64,000 bases of DNA from Solea solea (Eukaryota > Chordata > Actinopteri > Pleuronectiformes > Soleidae): the NCBI RefSeq assembly GCF_958295425.1, contig NC_081139.1, positions 23,108,888-23,172,887 on the forward strand, given 5' to 3'. The position numbers and the translations under genes were made by a program. This document shows, in pieces, positions 60,048 to 64,000 of the stretch. The notes under the pieces were generated by a model, which was given only the letters and a program-made list of their open reading frames with translations, was not told where the DNA came from and searched no databases. Position 1 is the stretch's first letter, and each line of letters starts with the position of its first letter.

Positions 60048-61035
60048 GGGCAAACACAGGTTTTACCAGTAACATCAGTTAGGGTTCCACTTCAGGTTCT
60101 TTTTTTGGAAACATGTTTCCTATATTTTCTGGATGTGTTTCAAGAAAGTGGTTGAGCAACAATTATACTCTATTGTCATTACAGTAATGCTAAAACAACA
60201 ATCTAATGGTGACCTATTGCACAGCGCTGTATCTTCTGATCAGTTTATACAACGGAAATGGTTTCATTTATGGGTTCACGGAAATGGCAGATAAGGACAG
60301 TGAAAAAGACACAAACCACAGCACAGGGAGACGAGTTATGTGGTGATTCAACAATGACATAACAAGTCATGTGTCAAAATTCTGCGTCAATATTATCGTA
60401 TTGGGAGGGAATTGTTTGAACCATAGTTGCAAAAACACACCGACTGACCCTGTTTAATATTTCTAGACAATATTCTATTTTTTTCTTTTATTGCTACTTG
60501 TTCATATATTGTTCTGGTTTTCTTGCGGTTCCCCGTGGCCTCAGTACACCTGCCATTTTGTGTGCCATAAATAATATCGCATTCTTTGTTTATTAGGATA
60601 GCCAAGGTCTCGATCTTCTATTCCTGGTGACATACTTCATACAGTTGTCACCGTAGCTTTTCGTAACATATCATTGTTGCCACTAGAATGACTAACGGGA
60701 AGTTTCTGTCCTCAAAATGAAAGAGAAGAGTTAGCTCACAAAAAAAAATGTGTACTCGTCAATTACAAACTGTCAAGACCACGGAGACCTTTGAACCTCA
60801 CTGTGTTCTCGGAAGAATGATGTGGTTTTGACGAGGCATGGTGGTCAGCAAACCGGGTCTAATATCAAACGCTTGCTACATGTGCGGTGGCACACATACT
60901 TTGCAGGAACATGTAGATCGGCCTGTCCAAACCGCTGAGGGGATACAATTTGACCTTTACTTGAACGGGACAAAAAAGCTGCCCGTTCACTCTACAAAGT
61001 TGTGTTTTGGTGGTTACGGACATCATCAATATTAT

Positions 61036-61376
61036 CTAAATCAACTAGTAAGTAATTAATCGCTTAGTTTGACAGTCTTTTTCTGTATTTATATAGCACT
61101 TTTCTAGTCATTCAAGCCACTCAAAGTTGCTCTTTCTAAGGCTGAAGACTTAAAACCATTTTTCAGTTTCTTAAATGTGAATATTTTCTTGTTTCTTTGC
61201 ACTATATAACCAAGAAATCATTAAAACAGAATAATTGTGGTTTGAGGTCATTTCCAGGTTTGACAAACACTGATCATCATGTTTCAATGTTTTCTTACAT
61301 TTTATGGACCAAGCGATTACTCAATTACTCGAGAAAATAATCGACTGATTAATCGATTACGAAATCACCCACACAT
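61036..61376. mobile_element. Composite: hAT-like MITE piece interleaved with a SINE-like repeat
   Basis: 61138-61366 has the hAT-family core (AAATGTGAATATTTTCTTGT ... TAATCGACTGATTAATCGAT). The preceding 61081-61137 (TATTTATATAGCACTTTTCT) and the sequence after 61367 belong to a different dispersed fish repeat. A further hAT-like scrap (AAGTAATTAATCGCTTAG) precedes it, so the order of insertion is unclear. Confidence 0.45.
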
Positions 61377-61570
61377 TCATACAGAGCATCTATGTCCAGC
61401 ACAATGTTCTATCACACACCTTTCATATCCATTCACATGCTGCCGGCACAGCCATCAGGAGCAAATGTGGGGTTAAGTGTCTTGCCCAAGGCCACATCCG
61501 CAGGTAGACTATTGGAGACGGGAATCAAAACCACAATCAAACCCTTTTTTACAAGGTACACCTCTCTAAC
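61367..61570 (+). mobile_element. SINE-like repeat, right part
   Basis: Matches by memory the abundant teleost repeat with CACCCACACATTCATACA and the phrase AAGTGTCTTGCCCAAGGCCA, ending near a tRNA-like head in reverse (GGGAATCAAAACC). The left part is at 61081-61137. Confidence 0.45.
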
Positions 61571-61974
61571 CACTGGGGTTAGAGAGGTGTCAACCACTTG
61601 TTAACAAAAATACCAGCCAAGCACATGGCAGCAATTCCTTGGTGAGTAGAAATGGTTAAATCAACCTGCTTAAGTTCAAACTGAGCATCAGAAAAAGAGA
61701 AGAAAGTTGAGTGTGGCTGTCTGTGACAAATAGGCTGTTTCTAAAACTGCTACTGGGATTTTCCGTACAACATCTCTAGGGATTTCAGAATGGCCCAGAA
61801 AAGAGAAAATATGCAGCGAGTATAAGTTCTCTTGGCCAAACTATATATCATTATAAGACCACCTGTGAAAAGCACAACTAGCCAAACCCTGTAGCAGGTG
61901 GTCTCCAGCAGCGGGTGTGCCACTGCTGCCACTTTATTAGGAGTCCTGTGTACCTAATAAAGTGGCCAGTGAGC

Positions 61975-61977
<3 letters not shown>

Positions 61978-62020
<43 letters not shown>
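61978..62020. repeat. (TA)n tract next to a palindromic fish repeat
   Basis: Alternating TA run directly after 61929-61965, where CCACTTTATTAGG and CCTAATAAAGTGG form a perfect 13-bp inverted repeat. The combination is a familiar dispersed repeat end in fish genomes. Confidence 0.85.
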
Positions 62021-62021
<1 letters not shown>

Positions 62022-62867
62022 TATAGATAATCCCTCTCTTTAGAGAGAGGACCAAAGGGGAAATCAGTATTGACACCATGAAAGCACTTGTATTACAATC
62101 TGTATAATTTACCGTCACAGCTTATACATAGCAGCATACCACTGGAGCTGAGGTGTTGTTACTGATACCAGGCAGCCCACTGCTTATAAATGGCAAGAGG
62201 AACAGCTCTGGGCACAGGGAGAGAGGTGCATTGTGGGTCAAACTTGGTGGACCCAGGAGTAGGACCAGTGTCCCTGTCCAACATGACGCAAACAGCAGAA
62301 ATATCAAACTATTGTATTATGCTATGTTAAGAAGAGAGAAAATTGAATAATACATTAGTAAAATATTAGATAACTTTTATATATAAGTTTGTGTCTGAAC
62401 ACAAATATAGGAACATATAGTAGGTGGTTATGTGTGTATGTGAATTGAAGTTTGTTTTCTTAATGTGCTACTGTTTAAGTCAAATTTCCTCTCCAGGACA
62501 TTAAAGTATATGTTTCTCTTATCTTGAATGTTTCCTTGCTAACTTCTAAAGTTATCACGAGCTGGCTACATTAAAAAACTGTGATTTGAGATGCTTATAG
62601 TCTATATTTAAAATGTATTACGGATAAACGTCTGACACGGGCAGAAATAAGTTGTCTAACTATGTTAAAAAGCATTTTTGGATAGTGACGCTACAAATAT
62701 TGAGGTACCATGAATCATTGTGTTATAATAGCAATTGAATTTTAGACGGAACAAATCACAAAACTGGATAAAATACGCACTCACAGTTCACACTGGTTGG
62801 GCTTCCAGCGGTGTTAAGTGTTTTAGCGGAAGGGAAATGTCAGTGTCGGTGGTGAAATATCACTTAC

Positions 62868-63180
62868 CCCCGCTGTGAAGGTCAGACAGTACGAAGTAAA
62901 GTGTCGGCTTCAAATTTAAAAAAAATAAATAAAAAGTGCGTGTCTACTTTTCTCCGCGGCGCTCTTTGAACACGGGGTGCTGTCACTCACTGCCCGGGAG
63001 GAGGAAACGACTCGTGTGTTTTACAGTTCCCCCAGTGTTGTTCTTTCTCCACAGACGACAGCGGCTTGTGCCGCCACTAGAAGCTCGGAGCTAATTTGTT
63101 TTCGTTTCGTCCGTCGTGATGTTGTCACAACTCGAGGCGTCCGTGGTCACCTGTGCCACCGCCAATGGCAGGGAGCACAA
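62868..63180 (-). other. tfeb: Probable tfeb non-coding exon 1 (5' end not fixed)
   Basis: The donor GGGG/GTAAGTGA at 62868/62867 on the minus strand is near-consensus and lies in the only strongly CpG-rich block upstream of the coding exons. A second donor-like site, CA/GTGAGTGA, lies at 62991/62990. No ATG is seen on the minus strand between the CCAAT site and the donor, as expected for a leader exon. The transcription start cannot be placed from sequence, so the outer limit is nominal. Confidence 0.55.
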
Positions 63181-63200
63181 GGGCTTGTGGGTAATGTAGT
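63162..63200 (-). promoter_or_regulatory. Likely tfeb core promoter: CCAAT box and ZNF143-type motif
   Basis: CCAAT lies at 63162-63166 (plus orientation). At 63200-63181 the minus strand reads ACTACATTACCCACAAGCCC, close to the ZNF143/SBS element (ACTACAnnTCCCA...) found at CpG promoters. The two sites are about 15 bp apart and about 300 bp upstream of the exon 1 donor. Such promoters are often bidirectional, so a divergent gene may lie beyond 64000. Confidence 0.5.
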
Positions 63201-63210
63201 TCTCTGATAC

Positions 63211-64000
63211 CCGCTCGACTCACTGTGGTATTTTGGGGCTATGAGGCAATGCGTGTTGACAACAAACGCAGTGGGTCTCATACTAGGGGTTTCCAGACTT
63301 ATCCATTAAAATAATCACAATAAAACAATTATTACTAACAGTGATCATGCTAACGTTGACATAAGCTAAGATAAATACTGGTTATTTAGTACTACAAACC
63401 ATTATTGATTACTATTAGTAGTAGAAATGATGGTTACTGCATCAAAATGATATAATACTGATGAACAACACAAGTGAAAACTGGAATTCAGTTTAAATAA
63501 ACTGGGAAAACTGATTTTAGAAAATGGCTGGAAGCTGAGGAATAGAAGATTATCTGGAAAATACTTTTAGCAATGCAATCAAAAGGTACTTTTCATGAAA
63601 TGGTATGGGCTTGTACTGCAGCTTTTAAATGCCTTTTACAAATACTCTTTTATAAGATGGCCTACACTTAGTGCCACTTTATATAATGAAATTATTATAT
63701 TATTATTGTCATTTCTTTACGTTTCATCCTAATGTTGTCATTATTGCACTCATTTTTTAATCATTCATCTGGGTTTGATGTAAACCTCCAAATTTATTTT
63801 AAATTCTAGTTTTATTTGCACTTTTTCTGATTCTATATTTGCACATTATGTCCTATGGCAATACGTTCACACTATAACAATAATAATAATAAGGGGTGAG
63901 GCATTTAATGGCAGCTCTCATCCCTAATGTTTGCTGTCTTCTGGACTCATCCATCACTTCTTAATTTTTGTTTGTTTTCTTTCCCCTCTTCTCCTTTCCT
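63211..64000. other. Flank upstream of the likely tfeb promoter
   Basis: AT-rich sequence without an exon-like frame or recognisable repeat; (AAT)n-like scrap at 63880-63892. A divergent gene start is not visible within the window. Confidence 0.5.

Overview
Eukaryotic, almost certainly teleost fish. The window has GT-AG introns, dense (CA)n/(GT)n microsatellites, and many degraded copies of dispersed elements of the kind seen in ray-finned fish: hAT-, PIF/Harbinger- and piggyBac-like nonautonomous transposons, SINE-like repeats and an L2/CR1-like LINE fragment. There are no operons, bacterial genes or CRISPR arrays. Repeat family names come from recalled sequence character, not from a database search.

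The one gene I can support is tfeb, encoding transcription factor EB (MiT/TFE bHLH leucine-zipper family), on the minus strand. Ten coding exons between 41571 (ATG) and 30226 (stop) join without frame breaks into a 519-residue protein. A non-coding first exon ending at 62868 is inferred from a strong donor inside a CpG-rich block with CCAAT and ZNF143-like motifs (about 62870-63210). This leaves a 21.2 kb intron 1. The N-terminal Rag-GTPase-binding segment, the serines matching human S142 and S211, the basic region, the zipper and the C-terminal serine cluster are all recognisable. The main novelty in the protein is a Gln/His/Pro-rich stretch in the last exon.

Layout: 1 to about 28500 has no recognisable gene. 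It holds microsatellites, repeats and several unique, motif-rich blocks that could be conserved regulatory elements. From memory, the vertebrate order is FOXP4-MDFI-TFEB, so this could be regulatory territory downstream of tfeb, but the synteny cannot be checked here. About 28500-30225 is 3' flank and UTR; 30226-41646 is the coding part; 41647-62867 is intron 1; 62868 to about 63210 is the likely promoter and exon 1; 63211-64000 is upstream flank.

Intron 1 is the most interesting area. It contains a candidate internal promoter and alternative first exon (52534 to about 52665) whose short reading frame would splice in phase to the first coding exon. It also holds a cluster of three TCATGTG motifs (43466-43510) that MiT/TFE proteins could bind, a perfect 28-bp hairpin (47692-47770), a 200-bp-armed inverted repeat (53274-53896), and a transposon nested inside another (55533-56750). 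I found no convincing wholly new system; these are leads for regulation of tfeb and for repeat biology.
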